From assembly GCF_004362665.1 (NCBI RefSeq), contig NZ_SNXR01000014.1:1-64000 (forward strand): a DNA stretch of 64,000 nt, in the 5' to 3' direction. This document shows, piece after piece, positions 25,076 through 34,030 of this stretch. Within the stretch, counting starts at the first letter, position 1; each line of letters starts with the position of its first letter. The notes under the pieces were generated by a model. It did not search any database and was not told the DNA's origin. It saw only the letters and a program-made list of their open reading frames with translations. The translations under genes and the position numbers were made by a program. The stretch is from Flavobacterium dankookense. GTDB taxonomy: Bacteria; Bacteroidota; Bacteroidia; Flavobacteriales; Flavobacteriaceae.

Positions 25076-27547
25076 TTACTCCTTTAAAAACCCATATTCA
25101 TATACTTTGGGTTTTATTTTATCTGCTAAAACTGCCAGTTTGTTTCTTAACTCAGCAATTAGTTGTGTATAAGTTGCATCATCACTTTTTGAATTCATTC
25201 TGCCTTTATCGTTTCTTCCTTGAAAATATTCTCTGATGTCATATAGAGAAGCGTTCACATTTACGTCTTTTTGTGCGTGGTAGTATTTCCATAGTTCGCG
25301 ACCAGCATCAAAAACGGCTGTGGCTTCTTCTGAAAATTGCAATGGTTGATTAACTTTATGTGATTGCTTCGCCAGTTCGCTATCGCTCGTGTCCTCCTGC
25401 GTCGGAATGACAAAAAGGTCGTTAGTTGTAATTTCTTGCTTTATCTTGCCTTTTATAAAATCGGTCATGAAATTACTTTCAAACTTGGCTTGGGCATTGA
25501 CTTCATATTCTGTAAATGGTATCCAATGGTTGGTGCCTTCAGAACTTGTAATTCTATTTTGACCGTGAAAAAGCGTGTAAGCTAAACAATCGTTTTGAAA
25601 TTCAATATCATTTTGCCAACCGTCATTTGGAAATAAATATTGGTCTCTATCATTAATCCAAATTGCATCTATACAATTTCGAATTGAAAAGTAGATTGAA
25701 CCTACAATTAAATTATTCTTATTGAAATTGAAAAAATTAAAATGCTCAATGCCTTTATTAATAGACAAATACAATTGACTATCATGTTGAAAATCAGGTG
25801 ATGGATTTCCCATAAATGAGATGCCATTTTGTGTTTTCTCATCAAAAAGTTTTATCCATTTGTTAATATTGTTTGGTAATTCTCCGTAAAAATTTTTAGT
25901 AGAATTATAATTTCCTTTTCTGTCGAAAACATCGGTAGAAATAGTATTTATTTTAGATTTATTGGCTGTATTCCAGATGGTAAACCCAATAGGAAATTTG
26001 CCTTTTACATTATCAAAAGTATCGCCGGGAACAATAAACCCACTTACATAGTCTGCTAAAAAGTAATCTTTAAATTTCTTGAAATTTGAACCATTTATGA
26101 ATTTCATTTTTGAAAATTGACCTAAAATACATCCTGGTATTTTTTCATAAATATTCGCCATGAATAATGCAAAAATCTCATTAGAAGCGTTACCTATTTT
26201 GGGTTTTAAAATTTCATTTATTTTAAAGTTTGTAGTTACTCCACTTTTATTTTCTCCTGTTCCTGACACGGTTTTTGAAGAAGTTGCTTCCGCATAAGGC
26301 GGATTAATATAAATTACCAACTTTTTTCGCTTTTCTTCATTATTAATAATGTCTTGCAAACTTTGTGGTAGCTTGGAAAAATCATCATTTAAAAAATCAA
26401 ATTGAAACACATTGTTTTTAAGCAAGTTGGCACCGTGGTCGATGCGCTCGTGCATTACGTTTACATCGGCTTGGTCTAGTGTGCTGGCGTAAATGTTGTA
26501 TTTGTTGGTTAGACCAGCTAAAAGGTTTCCTGTACCAGCGGCACAATCCCATATATAATAATCGTCTTGCCAGTTTTCACCCAAATAATCAGTCAAATAT
26601 TTTTGTGATAATTCTACCCAAATACGTGGTGTAAAAAATGCTCCTTTGCGCTCTCTGATGTCTTGCGGCACTAGTAAATCTCGGCGTTCTATTATGTAAT
26701 CTTGAAATTCTTTAAGCGGTGGTCGTTTGTAGCGTTTCCAAAAATGCAAATAGGTGTCTTTGTTTTTTAGCGTAATGGTGGCGTCAAACATTTGCTTGAT
26801 GTTTTCTTTGGCTATTTTATACCCTTCATTTTGAAACATTACAAACAAATTTTCACGAATAGATAAATCGTCTCCAATAGTTTGGGTGTCTTTGTCATCT
26901 ACAAATAAATCGGCAAGATAAAAATCGCTGTCTAGTATATTGGCTTTTTTTAAATCGTCCCAATTGACACCAATGATGGGTTTTATTATTTCTAACCATC
27001 TTAAATAAATAGGGATAAAGTTGTTTTTATCAATCTTTAATTTGCTAGCTGTTGTGGCTTTGGCAACATTATTTTTTATAAACGCTTGGAGTTCTTTTTC
27101 GTCTTTTTCATAATCATAAACATACGTATCTCGTTTTAGAGTTGCCTCAACACGTTGTTTAATCAACTGAAATTCTTTAGTTTCGTGATTACTTGGTGTA
27201 ACGTTCCAATTGAAATCGTTTAGGTAAAAAATATCTTGTATATTGATGTAGGGAACAAACGCTATTTTTTTGAAATCAAATGCTCCCAAAAAAGCAGGTG
27301 GCATGGTTTTATCAAACGTTCGTGCTTTGCCAATGGTTAAAATTAACTGCACAAACATAGTAGCTACATCAAAATTACCCGTTTTGGCTTCTGCCCAAAG
27401 CAACGGTGTGCGTCCAAATAAATTATCTTGTTGTGGAAAAACAGTAAAATCGATGTTGCCAAGAATTTCGGTAGTATCAAATTGCTTGAACCAATCGGCT
27501 CCTACTTTATTCTTTAGTTCTTCTTCGCGAATGTTTTTATATTTCAT
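25076..27547 (-). CDS. Fused restriction nuclease-adenine methyltransferase (type IIG-like)
   Basis: 823 aa. The methyltransferase centre is clear: GAFFTP (303-308, motif X region), DCAAGTGNLL (334-343, SAM motif I) and NPPY (415-418, motif IV), the set for N6-adenine methylation. The N-terminus contains NID (Asp33) followed by LLWAEAK (Glu53, Lys55), which fits a PD-(D/E)xK nuclease, so one chain may both cut and methylate. The C-terminal third would recognise the target. No separate specificity or restriction gene is adjacent. Residues 713-728 derive from a dispersed DNA repeat. The N-terminal nuclease reading is inference; the methyltransferase is firm. Confidence 0.82.
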   Translation of the reverse strand: MKYKNIREEELKNKVGADWFKQFDTTEILGNIDFTVFPQQDNLFGRTPLLWAEAKTGNFDVATMFVQLILTIGKARTFDKTMPPAFLGAFDFKKIAFVPYINIQDIFYLNDFNWNVTPSNHETKEFQLIKQRVEATLKRDTYVYDYEKDEKELQAFIKNNVAKATTASKLKIDKNNFIPIYLRWLEIIKPIIGVNWDDLKKANILDSDFYLADLFVDDKDTQTIGDDLSIRENLFVMFQNEGYKIAKENIKQMFDATITLKNKDTYLHFWKRYKRPPLKEFQDYIIERRDLLVPQDIRERKGAFFTPRIWVELSQKYLTDYLGENWQDDYYIWDCAAGTGNLLAGLTNKYNIYASTLDQADVNVMHERIDHGANLLKNNVFQFDFLNDDFSKLPQSLQDIINNEEKRKKLVIYINPPYAEATSSKTVSGTGENKSGVTTNFKINEILKPKIGNASNEIFALFMANIYEKIPGCILGQFSKMKFINGSNFKKFKDYFLADYVSGFIVPGDTFDNVKGKFPIGFTIWNTANKSKINTISTDVFDRKGNYNSTKNFYGELPNNINKWIKLFDEKTQNGISFMGNPSPDFQHDSQLYLSINKGIEHFNFFNFNKNNLIVGSIYFSIRNCIDAIWINDRDQYLFPNDGWQNDIEFQNDCLAYTLFHGQNRITSSEGTNHWIPFTEYEVNAQAKFESNFMTDFIKGKIKQEITTNDLFVIPTQEDTSDSELAKQSHKVNQPLQFSEEATAVFDAGRELWKYYHAQKDVNVNASLYDIREYFQGRNDKGRMNSKSDDATYTQLIAELRNKLAVLADKIKPKVYEYGFLKE
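25364..25411 (-). repeat. Dispersed repeat read in frame inside the restriction-methylation gene
   Basis: On the minus strand GTCATTCCGACGCAGGAGGA begins this segment and GGCGAAGCAATC ends it. The first part matches the repeat at 16701-16725 and the end matches that at 20309-20332. It is translated as VIPTQEDTSDSELAKQ (residues 713-728) with no frame disruption. Confidence 0.6.
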
Positions 27548-27629
27548 TTTGAAATTTTAGTTCCTAAAAACAAATATAACTAGAAATATGGATTGAAAAT
27601 AGTGGATTGAAAATGATTTTATGCAAAAA

Positions 27630-27819
27630 ACGTCAACGATGGCGTTGTTTACGTCAAGTTTGACGTCCGCGATGTCAAATTTGGCGTCCGTGACGTCAAC
27701 GATGGCGTCCGTGACGTCAAATTTGACGTCATGTAACGTATAATTTGACGTTGTTGATGTCAAAAATGGCGTCGGCGACGTCAAATTTGGCGTCCGTGAC
27801 GTCAAATTTGACGTTTTTG
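27630..27819. repeat. 21-nt palindromic tandem repeat array
   Basis: Nine direct units of 21 nt (one of 22) lie between the restriction-methylation gene and a terminator. The best units contain GACGTCAAATTTGACGTC, a perfect 18-bp palindrome; others change the centre to AACGATGGC or AAATTTGGC. Unit starts: 27630, 27651, 27672, 27693, 27714, 27735, 27757, 27778, 27799. Every frame through it gives a 7-residue repeat (for example DVKFDVT on the minus strand), but no credible gene contains it. The rest of 27548-27968 holds only a terminator and a short repeat. Confidence 0.85.
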
Positions 27820-27831
27820 AGTGTTTTTCTA

Positions 27832-27865
27832 AAATAAAAACCCCTTTCAGATAATCTGAAAGGGG
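27832..27865 (-). terminator. Intrinsic terminator
   Basis: CCCCTTTCAGAT pairs with ATCTGAAAGGGG almost perfectly, followed on the minus strand by TTTTTATTTT. It lies about 100 bp past the stop of the gene at 27969-28499 and also insulates the restriction-methylation gene from upstream transcription. Confidence 0.75.
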
Positions 27866-27930
27866 AAGTTATCATTTTGTCTTCTTGACAAAGGAAACAT
27901 CTGATATAGTATTGACGTTTTATTTTCTTG

Positions 27931-27960
27931 TGTGATTCTTCGTGCCTCAGAATGACAAAA
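27931..27960. repeat. Short dispersed repeat, reverse copy
   Basis: Read on the minus strand: GTTTTGTCATTCTGAGGCAC then GAAGAATCAC, the same family as 16701-16725. It lies directly after the stop of the gene at 27969-28499. Confidence 0.5.
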
Positions 27961-27968
27961 CAGAAAAT

Positions 27969-28499
27969 CTAGGTTGCAGGTGGAACATCCGTTGTAGTTG
28001 GTGTGGTTCCTGTTCTGTTGAAAAACTGTGCCATTTCGTTTATCTTGGTTTCAAAACCTGCGGCTTTTGTTCCTGCTTTGTATTGGCTATAACCATAATC
28101 GGTTAATGCCGCTTGATAGTTGTCATAATCATGAAGGATTTTGTTGTTGTTTAATCCATCAATTAAGTTTTGCAACCTCGAAATGGCTGCATTGATAAAC
28201 ATACGCGAGTCGTAGTCGTTTTGAAATTCGTCCCAATCTACATCGTTGCTGCTCAAGCTTGGCTGACTGGTACGGTAATCATGCGCTTTGTTTACAATGA
28301 GTTTGTTTTGCTCGTTGATGCTTCCATACTTTTTTCGTTCTTCTGCCGAAAGGTTCTTGAACTTAGCGGATAATGTTTCCTCTAGTGCTGAAATGGTTTC
28401 AAATACTGAGGCTTTTTCCTCAGTAGAATAATGGTTGTTGTTTAAATTTTCAAATGGCATACTGTAATTTTTTAAGTTAATATTATTTGAATTCATCAA
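27969..28499 (-). CDS. Uncharacterised soluble protein
   Basis: 176 aa, no signal peptide or membrane helix. It is mostly helical and polar, with an Asn-rich start, a central KASVFETISALEETLSAKFKNLSAEERKKYGSINEQNKLIVNKAHDY region and a Thr/Pro-rich tail (GTTPTTTDVPPAT). The layout resembles small conserved flavobacterial proteins of unknown role, but I cannot name a family. It stands alone, with a terminator downstream. Confidence 0.65.
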   Translation of the reverse strand: MMNSNNINLKNYSMPFENLNNNHYSTEEKASVFETISALEETLSAKFKNLSAEERKKYGSINEQNKLIVNKAHDYRTSQPSLSSNDVDWDEFQNDYDSRMFINAAISRLQNLIDGLNNNKILHDYDNYQAALTDYGYSQYKAGTKAAGFETKINEMAQFFNRTGTTPTTTDVPPAT

Positions 28500-28565
28500 A
28501 CTTAACTATCAGTATGGATTTGTTTTGTACATTATCATATAATGATATGTAAAACTATTTCTACA

Positions 28566-29018
28566 TTATTCTTTATTTTTACTATCAATAATAATTGTAA
28601 CTGGACCATCGTTTAAGAGTGCAACTTTCATGTCGGCACCAAATTGACCGGTTTGTACTTTTTTGCCTAATTCGGTTTCCATTTTAGAAATGAATGTTTC
28701 ATATAATGGAATGGCAATTTCGGGTTTAGCGGCTTTTATATACGACGGACGATTTCCTTTTTTAGTCAATGCGTGAAGGGTAAATTGGCTAACGATAATC
28801 ATTTCGCCATCTATGTCTTTTAGTGATAAATTCATCACCTGATTTTCATCGCCAAAAATTCTGAGGTTAACAATTTTGGAGGTTAACCAATCAATATCTT
28901 CTTGATTATCGGCTTCTTCAATTCCGAGTAAAACCAATAATCCGCTGTTGATTTCGGCAACGATTTTGTTGTTAATGGTTACGGATGCTTTCGATACACG
29001 TTGTAGAACTACTTTCAT
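28566..29018 (-). CDS. dtd: D-aminoacyl-tRNA deacylase
   Basis: 150 aa, standard length. It removes D-amino acids (and glycine mischarged on tRNA-Ala) from tRNA. The catalytic SQFTLHA motif and the C-terminal NDGPVTI motif are both present, and it begins with the usual MKVVLQRVSKASV. rsgA lies 78 bp upstream on the same strand. Confidence 0.95.
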   Translation of the reverse strand: MKVVLQRVSKASVTINNKIVAEINSGLLVLLGIEEADNQEDIDWLTSKIVNLRIFGDENQVMNLSLKDIDGEMIIVSQFTLHALTKKGNRPSYIKAAKPEIAIPLYETFISKMETELGKKVQTGQFGADMKVALLNDGPVTIIIDSKNKE

Positions 29019-29096
29019 TTGGATTAACGATTGAAGATTAACCGTTTTTGATTTATAAATTTTTAAATCTGAATACTAAAAACTGAATACTGAACA

Positions 29097-30074
29097 TTAT
29101 TTCCTCGTTTCATCGCTCGCAATTCTATCATCGTTGTAAACATCTTGTCGGTAATGTTCGTCATCGCCTTCGAGGATTTTTAAATAGCTGTTATATCTAG
29201 ACCATGCTATTTTATTGTTTTCTAAAGCGTCTTTCACGGCGCAATGTGGTTCATCTTTGTGAAGACAATTATTGAATTTGCATTGTTCTTTTAGTTTAAA
29301 AAACTCTGGAAAATAATCGCTGATTTCTGCTGATTCCATATCAACAATTCCAAATCCTTTAATACCTGGCGTGTCAATAATTTTGGCATCAAAGGACAAA
29401 TCATACATTTCGGCAAAAGTTGTGGTATGTTGACCTTGCTTACTTTGTTCGGAAATGTGTTTGGTTTTAAGGTTCAAATTGGGTTCCAATGCGTTAACCA
29501 AAGTTGATTTCCCAACACCTGAATGTCCTGAAAACATACTGGTTTTTCCAATCATCATTTCTTTGAGTTGGTCTAGTCCTTTTTTCTCTGTCGAGGATAT
29601 CTTTAAACATTTATAACCAATTTGAGAATAGACATATTGAAGGTATAACTGTTCATCAATCATCGCCTCATCATGAGTGTCTATTTTATTAAAAATCAAA
29701 ACGGCTTCAATGCCATAAGCTTCAGCAGTGACAAGAAATCTATCAATAAAACTGGTTGTTGTTGGTGGATTATTGATGGTAATCAACAAAAAAACTACGT
29801 CAATATTCGACGCAATGATGTGAGTTTGCTTAGAAAGATTAACTGATTTTCTAACAATGTAATTCTTTCTCGGGTGAATGTTATGAATTTGCCCAACGGT
29901 TTCATCGGTAGTTTCATCAAGTTCAAAATCTACCACATCGCCAACCGCAATTGGGTTGGTACTTTTGATGCCTTTCATACGGAATTTTCCTTTGATACGG
30001 CATTCAAAGAACTCGTTATCATCTGTTTTTACGGTATAAAAACTTCCGGTAGATTTATAAACTGTTCCTGTCAT
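29097..30074 (-). CDS. rsgA: Ribosome small-subunit-dependent GTPase A
   Basis: 325-aa circularly permuted GTPase involved in late 30S assembly. An OB-fold N-terminal region precedes the motifs in permuted order: FNKID (G4), GHSGVGKSTLVNAL (G1), DTPGIKGFG (G3), then a C-terminal zinc region CKFNNCLHKDEPHC. Length and architecture are typical. Probably in one unit with dtd. Confidence 0.95.
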   Translation of the reverse strand: MTGTVYKSTGSFYTVKTDDNEFFECRIKGKFRMKGIKSTNPIAVGDVVDFELDETTDETVGQIHNIHPRKNYIVRKSVNLSKQTHIIASNIDVVFLLITINNPPTTTSFIDRFLVTAEAYGIEAVLIFNKIDTHDEAMIDEQLYLQYVYSQIGYKCLKISSTEKKGLDQLKEMMIGKTSMFSGHSGVGKSTLVNALEPNLNLKTKHISEQSKQGQHTTTFAEMYDLSFDAKIIDTPGIKGFGIVDMESAEISDYFPEFFKLKEQCKFNNCLHKDEPHCAVKDALENNKIAWSRYNSYLKILEGDDEHYRQDVYNDDRIASDETRK

Positions 30075-30160
30075 TCTTTAATTATGTGTTGTGAATTGTG
30101 AATTGTGAACTTCGCAAAGGTAAAAAAATGTATTTGGTTATGGTTTAAAGTTATGGCAAA

Positions 30161-30195
30161 TAAAAAAGGTTGCCAATTTTGACAACCTTTTTTAT
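30161..30195 (-). terminator. Intrinsic terminator
   Basis: AAAGGTTGTC pairs with GGCAACCTTT (one mismatch) and is followed by a T-run on the minus strand. It lies 25 bp past the stop of the secreted-protein gene at 30215. Confidence 0.8.
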
Positions 30196-30214
30196 TTATA
30201 ATTCTAAACTTGAA

Positions 30215-30739
30215 TTAGTATTTGTAAGCAACACCTGTTTTGATTGCTTGTGAACCACCAAGTGCGTTAGAGTTTGCTCCAACAGTAGTTTTATCAGCAG
30301 TCAACAAAACGAAAGGACAACCTTGTTTTGCAGCATCCATTTTCAATTTCTTTTGTGCTTTTTTATCTCCAGTGTTTCCTGTTTGAAAATTAATCAAACC
30401 TGTTTTTCCACGAACTTCACCTACTTTTTTCAAACCTGCGATGTATGACTTATCTTCAAGGATTACTACTTTTTCCCAATCATCTTCACCATTGATAACG
30501 ATTTTTTCTGTTACTTGTTCAACTCTTTTTGTTTTACCATATACAATTTTTTCAACAGCATATTTTCCAATTGTATTTTCTGCATCTTCACCATCATACT
30601 TAAAAACAACTGTGTATTCGTCTAGTCTAATAACTTTCCCTTCCACTGTTTCTCCACTGTGTTTTGTGATTACATCAACTTGAGCATTTGCTATTCCAAA
30701 GCCAAATACTAAGGCAAGAACTAAAATAATTTTTTTCAT
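30215..30739 (-). CDS. Secreted protein of unknown function
   Basis: 174 aa. A clear signal peptide (MKKIILVLALVFGFGIANAQ) leads to a beta-rich part starting VDVITKHSGETVEGKVIRLDEYTVVFKYDGED. A Lys-rich region and a Gly/Ala-rich end with one Cys (AAKQGCPFVLL) follow. It should be periplasmic or surface-exposed. No enzyme motif is visible. Single gene with its own terminator. Confidence 0.75.
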   Translation of the reverse strand: MKKIILVLALVFGFGIANAQVDVITKHSGETVEGKVIRLDEYTVVFKYDGEDAENTIGKYAVEKIVYGKTKRVEQVTEKIVINGEDDWEKVVILEDKSYIAGLKKVGEVRGKTGLINFQTGNTGDKKAQKKLKMDAAKQGCPFVLLTADKTTVGANSNALGGSQAIKTGVAYKY

Positions 30740-30822
30740 TTGGTATAAAATTTTGTGTTAATACTATTATTTCGCAATGATACAAAAAATAATGTAAATA
30801 TTTAATACGTAAAATGACGTAT

Positions 30823-31908
30823 TTATTTTTGATTAAAAATTTTCTCTTGGTGCGTAATACTCTCTTGGTGAATAGCTTTGAAAAACTGAATGATAAATTC
30901 TTCACTCAATCCTTTTTGGCTACCATCGTTAACCATTTTATCTAGAATTTCGTTCCAACGCTTGTTTTGTAAAACGGCTACATTCTTCTCTTTTTTCAGA
31001 GCTCCAATATCTTCTGCTACTTTCATTCTTTTGCCAATAACATCCAATAATTTAGCATCAAATTCATCTATTTTACTTCTCAGTTTTGCTAACTTGATTT
31101 GATATTCATCGGCATCATCGGTTTCTTTTCTGATGGTTAAATCAAAAATGATTTGTTTCAATCGCTCAGGAGTTACTTGTTGTGCAGCATCACTCCAAGC
31201 GTTGTCAGGATCGATATGGGTTTCGATAATCATTCCGTCATAATTCAAATCCAATGCTTCTTGCGTTACTTGAAAAATCATGTCGCGATTTCCTGTAATG
31301 TGCGACGGATCAATAATTAATGGAATATCTGGGAATCGATTTTGAAAATCAATTGCAATTTGCCATTCAGGATTGTTACGGTATTTTGTTTTTTCATAAG
31401 TCGAAAACCCTCTGTGAATCACTCCAAGATTTTTGATATTGGCATTATACAAACGTTCCACACCACCAATCCACAAAGCCAAATCTGGATTTACGGGATT
31501 TTTTACTAACACAATTTTTTCTGTATTTTGCAAAGCATCAGCAATTTCTTGAACTGCAAACGGATTTACAGTTGTTCGTGCTCCAATCCACAAAATATCA
31601 ATATCGTGTTCTAAAGCTAATTTCACGTGAGCTGCTGTTGCCACTTCAATTGCCATTTTCAAACCTGTTTCGGCTTTGGCTTTTTGTAACCATTTCAACC
31701 CTATTTCACCGACACCTTCAAATCCGCCTGGACGTGTTCTTGGTTTCCAAATTCCTGCTCTAAAAATCGATACTTTTGAATCTTTCAATTCACGAGCAAT
31801 TTTCAATACTTGTTCTTCTGTTTCTGCACTACAAGGTCCAGCGATTACTAGCGGATGTGGTAAATTAAAATTGTTTAACCACGTTCTCATTTCTTTGTTG
31901 TTTTCCAT
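30823..31908 (-). CDS. Bifunctional DAHP synthase/chorismate mutase
   Basis: 361 aa. The N-terminal two thirds is a DAHP synthase of the beta/KDO8P-like type (VIAGPCSAETEEQ, FRAGIWKPRTRPGGFEG, DPSHITGNRDMI), the first step of the shikimate pathway. The C-terminal part, from about residue 265, is an AroQ chorismate mutase (KLRSKIDEFDAKLLDVIGKRMKVAEDIGALK), the first step toward prephenate. It is the last gene of the pheA operon, so committed entry and exit steps are made together with the Phe/Tyr-specific enzymes. Confidence 0.93.
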   Translation of the reverse strand: MENNKEMRTWLNNFNLPHPLVIAGPCSAETEEQVLKIARELKDSKVSIFRAGIWKPRTRPGGFEGVGEIGLKWLQKAKAETGLKMAIEVATAAHVKLALEHDIDILWIGARTTVNPFAVQEIADALQNTEKIVLVKNPVNPDLALWIGGVERLYNANIKNLGVIHRGFSTYEKTKYRNNPEWQIAIDFQNRFPDIPLIIDPSHITGNRDMIFQVTQEALDLNYDGMIIETHIDPDNAWSDAAQQVTPERLKQIIFDLTIRKETDDADEYQIKLAKLRSKIDEFDAKLLDVIGKRMKVAEDIGALKKEKNVAVLQNKRWNEILDKMVNDGSQKGLSEEFIIQFFKAIHQESITHQEKIFNQK

Positions 31909-31993
31909 TTTTTTTAATTTGAGAGAAAAGAAGCAAGAATAAAGAGAAAAGACTAAACAATTAATCTTGCATCTTTCTTCTTGTCTCTATTAT

Positions 31994-32833
31994 CTATTTC
32001 AATATTTCTTTAATTCTATTCGTATTCTGCATTTCATTATAAACTTCGTCATAATTATCTTCTTCTAATAATTTCTTGAAGTTTGATAAATTCTGAATGT
32101 ATTCTTCAAGTGATTTTACAACTTGCTTTTTATTTTGTTTAAAAATCGGTGTCCACATAGCTGGTGAACTCTTGGCTAAACGAACTGTGCTTTCAAATCC
32201 AGAACCTGCCATGTCAAAAATATCCTGTTCGTCTTTTTCCTTTTCTATCACTGTTTTTCCAAGCATAAACGAACTTATATGCGACAAATGTGATACATAA
32301 GCAATGTGTTTGTCATGCGATTTTGGATCCATATATCGAATGCGCATGCCCAGTTTTTTAAATAAATCCATCGCTGTTTCCTGCAACTTAAAAGTCGTTT
32401 TTTCGACTTCGCAAATGATGTTTGTCTTGTCTTCATACAATCCTTTGATGGCTGCTTTTGGACCTGAAAATTCGGTTCCAGCAATAGGATGGCAAGCTAA
32501 AAAATTTCTCCTTCTTGGATGATTTTGTATGGCTTCACATATTGGATTTTTAGTTGAACCAACATCAAAAACTAAGGTTTGCTCTCCAATTTTATTTAAA
32601 ATCTCGGGCAAAATTACTAAAGCAACATCAACTGGAACAGCAACAATTACTAAATCTGCGTTAATTAAATCATTTTCGGTTGCTTTTTGGTCGATGATTC
32701 CGAGTCTTATTGCTTCTTCAAGATGGTTTTCGTTGGCATCTATCCCGAATATCTTTGCCTCATCATAAATTGATTTTATGTCTAATGCCATTGAACCGCC
32801 GATTAATCCTGTTCCTATTATAAATACTTTCAT
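31994..32833 (-). CDS. tyrA: Prephenate dehydrogenase
   Basis: 279 aa. NAD-binding motif FIIGTGLIGGSMALDI at the start, then HPIAGTEFSGPKAA (substrate binding), SHLSHISSFMLG and GSGFESTVRLAKSSP, all typical of TyrA. It oxidises prephenate to 4-hydroxyphenylpyruvate for tyrosine. Overlaps the aminotransferase gene by 4 bp, so translation is coupled. No ACT domain is present, so feedback control is probably weak or elsewhere. Confidence 0.92.
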   Translation of the reverse strand: MKVFIIGTGLIGGSMALDIKSIYDEAKIFGIDANENHLEEAIRLGIIDQKATENDLINADLVIVAVPVDVALVILPEILNKIGEQTLVFDVGSTKNPICEAIQNHPRRRNFLACHPIAGTEFSGPKAAIKGLYEDKTNIICEVEKTTFKLQETAMDLFKKLGMRIRYMDPKSHDKHIAYVSHLSHISSFMLGKTVIEKEKDEQDIFDMAGSGFESTVRLAKSSPAMWTPIFKQNKKQVVKSLEEYIQNLSNFKKLLEEDNYDEVYNEMQNTNRIKEILK

Positions 32834-33978
32834 AACTTAAATCTTTTTATTGCTTCCAAAATGTTTTCTTCTTTCACACATAATGAAAAACGAATATAAC
32901 CTTCACCATTGCTACCAAAAATGGTTCCTGGAGTTAGGAAAATATGTTTTTCATATAACAAATCATCTATGAATTCTTCAGATTGAATTCCGGTTGGTAA
33001 TTTTGCCCAAACGAACATTCCGACAGCGTTTTTATCGAAGGTACAGTTCATTTTTTCTGCTAATTCAAATATCAAATTTCTTCTTTTGGTATAAATTTCA
33101 TTCTGACTTTTGAACCAATCTTTTCCTAATTTTAAAGCGGCAATTGCTCCTTTTTGAATTCCGTAGAACATTCCCGAATCCATGTTGCTTTTTACTTTTA
33201 AAATCGCATCGATTAAAGTGGCATTTCCCGAAACCATTCCGACGCGCCAACCTGCCATATTGAATGTTTTACTTAGTGAATTTAATTCTAACGCTATTTC
33301 TTTTGAACCTTCTATCTGAAAAATAGACAACGGATTTTCGTTTAAAACAAAACTATACGGATTGTCATTCACAATTAAAATGTTGTGCTTTTTTCCAAAA
33401 TCGATTAGTTTTTGATACAATTCTAAAGTGGCATTGGCACCAGTTGGCATGTGTGGATAAGAAACCCACATCAATTTCACTTTTGATATATCTTGTTGTT
33501 CTATTTTTTCAAAGTCAGGTTGCCAATTATTATTTTCTTTTAAATCATAATAAACCGCTTTCGCTTGAACCAATTCGGTTACAGAAGCATACGTTGGATA
33601 ACCTGGATTTGGAATTAAAACTTCGTCGCCTTTATTTAAAAAAGCCAATGAAATATGCATAATTCCTTCTTTCGAACCCATTAATGGCAAAATTTCATTT
33701 GTCGAATTTAATTCAACCTTGAAATTAGTAGCATAGAAGTCGGCGAAACCTTGACGTAATTCTGGCAAACCCTGATAACTTTGATATTCGTGGGCTTTTT
33801 CATCAAACATTGCCTTTTGAATGGCTTCAATTACAGACGATTGTGGAGCCAAATCTGGACTTCCAATTCCCATATTAATGATAGGTTTTCCATCGGACAT
33901 GAGTTGTCTTACTTCTTTTAATTTTCTGGAGAAGTAGTATTCTTGAACGGTTTCTAGTCTTTTTGCTGTTTTTATCAT
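32830..33978 (-). CDS. Class I/II PLP aminotransferase, Phe/Tyr pathway
   Basis: 382 aa. PLP lysine in SLSKTFNMAGWRVGMVSG, and NPGYPTYAS, VSYPHMPTGA, VNDNPYSF are fold-type I motifs. Its position between pheA and tyrA indicates transamination of phenylpyruvate and 4-hydroxyphenylpyruvate (or prephenate) as its role. The exact specificity is inferred from context only. Confidence 0.88.
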   Translation of the reverse strand: MIKTAKRLETVQEYYFSRKLKEVRQLMSDGKPIINMGIGSPDLAPQSSVIEAIQKAMFDEKAHEYQSYQGLPELRQGFADFYATNFKVELNSTNEILPLMGSKEGIMHISLAFLNKGDEVLIPNPGYPTYASVTELVQAKAVYYDLKENNNWQPDFEKIEQQDISKVKLMWVSYPHMPTGANATLELYQKLIDFGKKHNILIVNDNPYSFVLNENPLSIFQIEGSKEIALELNSLSKTFNMAGWRVGMVSGNATLIDAILKVKSNMDSGMFYGIQKGAIAALKLGKDWFKSQNEIYTKRRNLIFELAEKMNCTFDKNAVGMFVWAKLPTGIQSEEFIDDLLYEKHIFLTPGTIFGSNGEGYIRFSLCVKEENILEAIKRFKL

Positions 33979-34030
33979 TTTATTTTGCCACAGATTTAAC
34001 GGATTATACTGATTTTTAAAGTTGTTATTG

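Noticed and set aside
27557..27805. An 82-codon minus-strand open frame
   Set aside because: Most of it is the 21-nt repeat, which is open in several frames because 21 is a multiple of three.
27630..27819. CRISPR-like array
   Set aside because: Units are contiguous 21-mers without unique spacers, and no cas gene is nearby.
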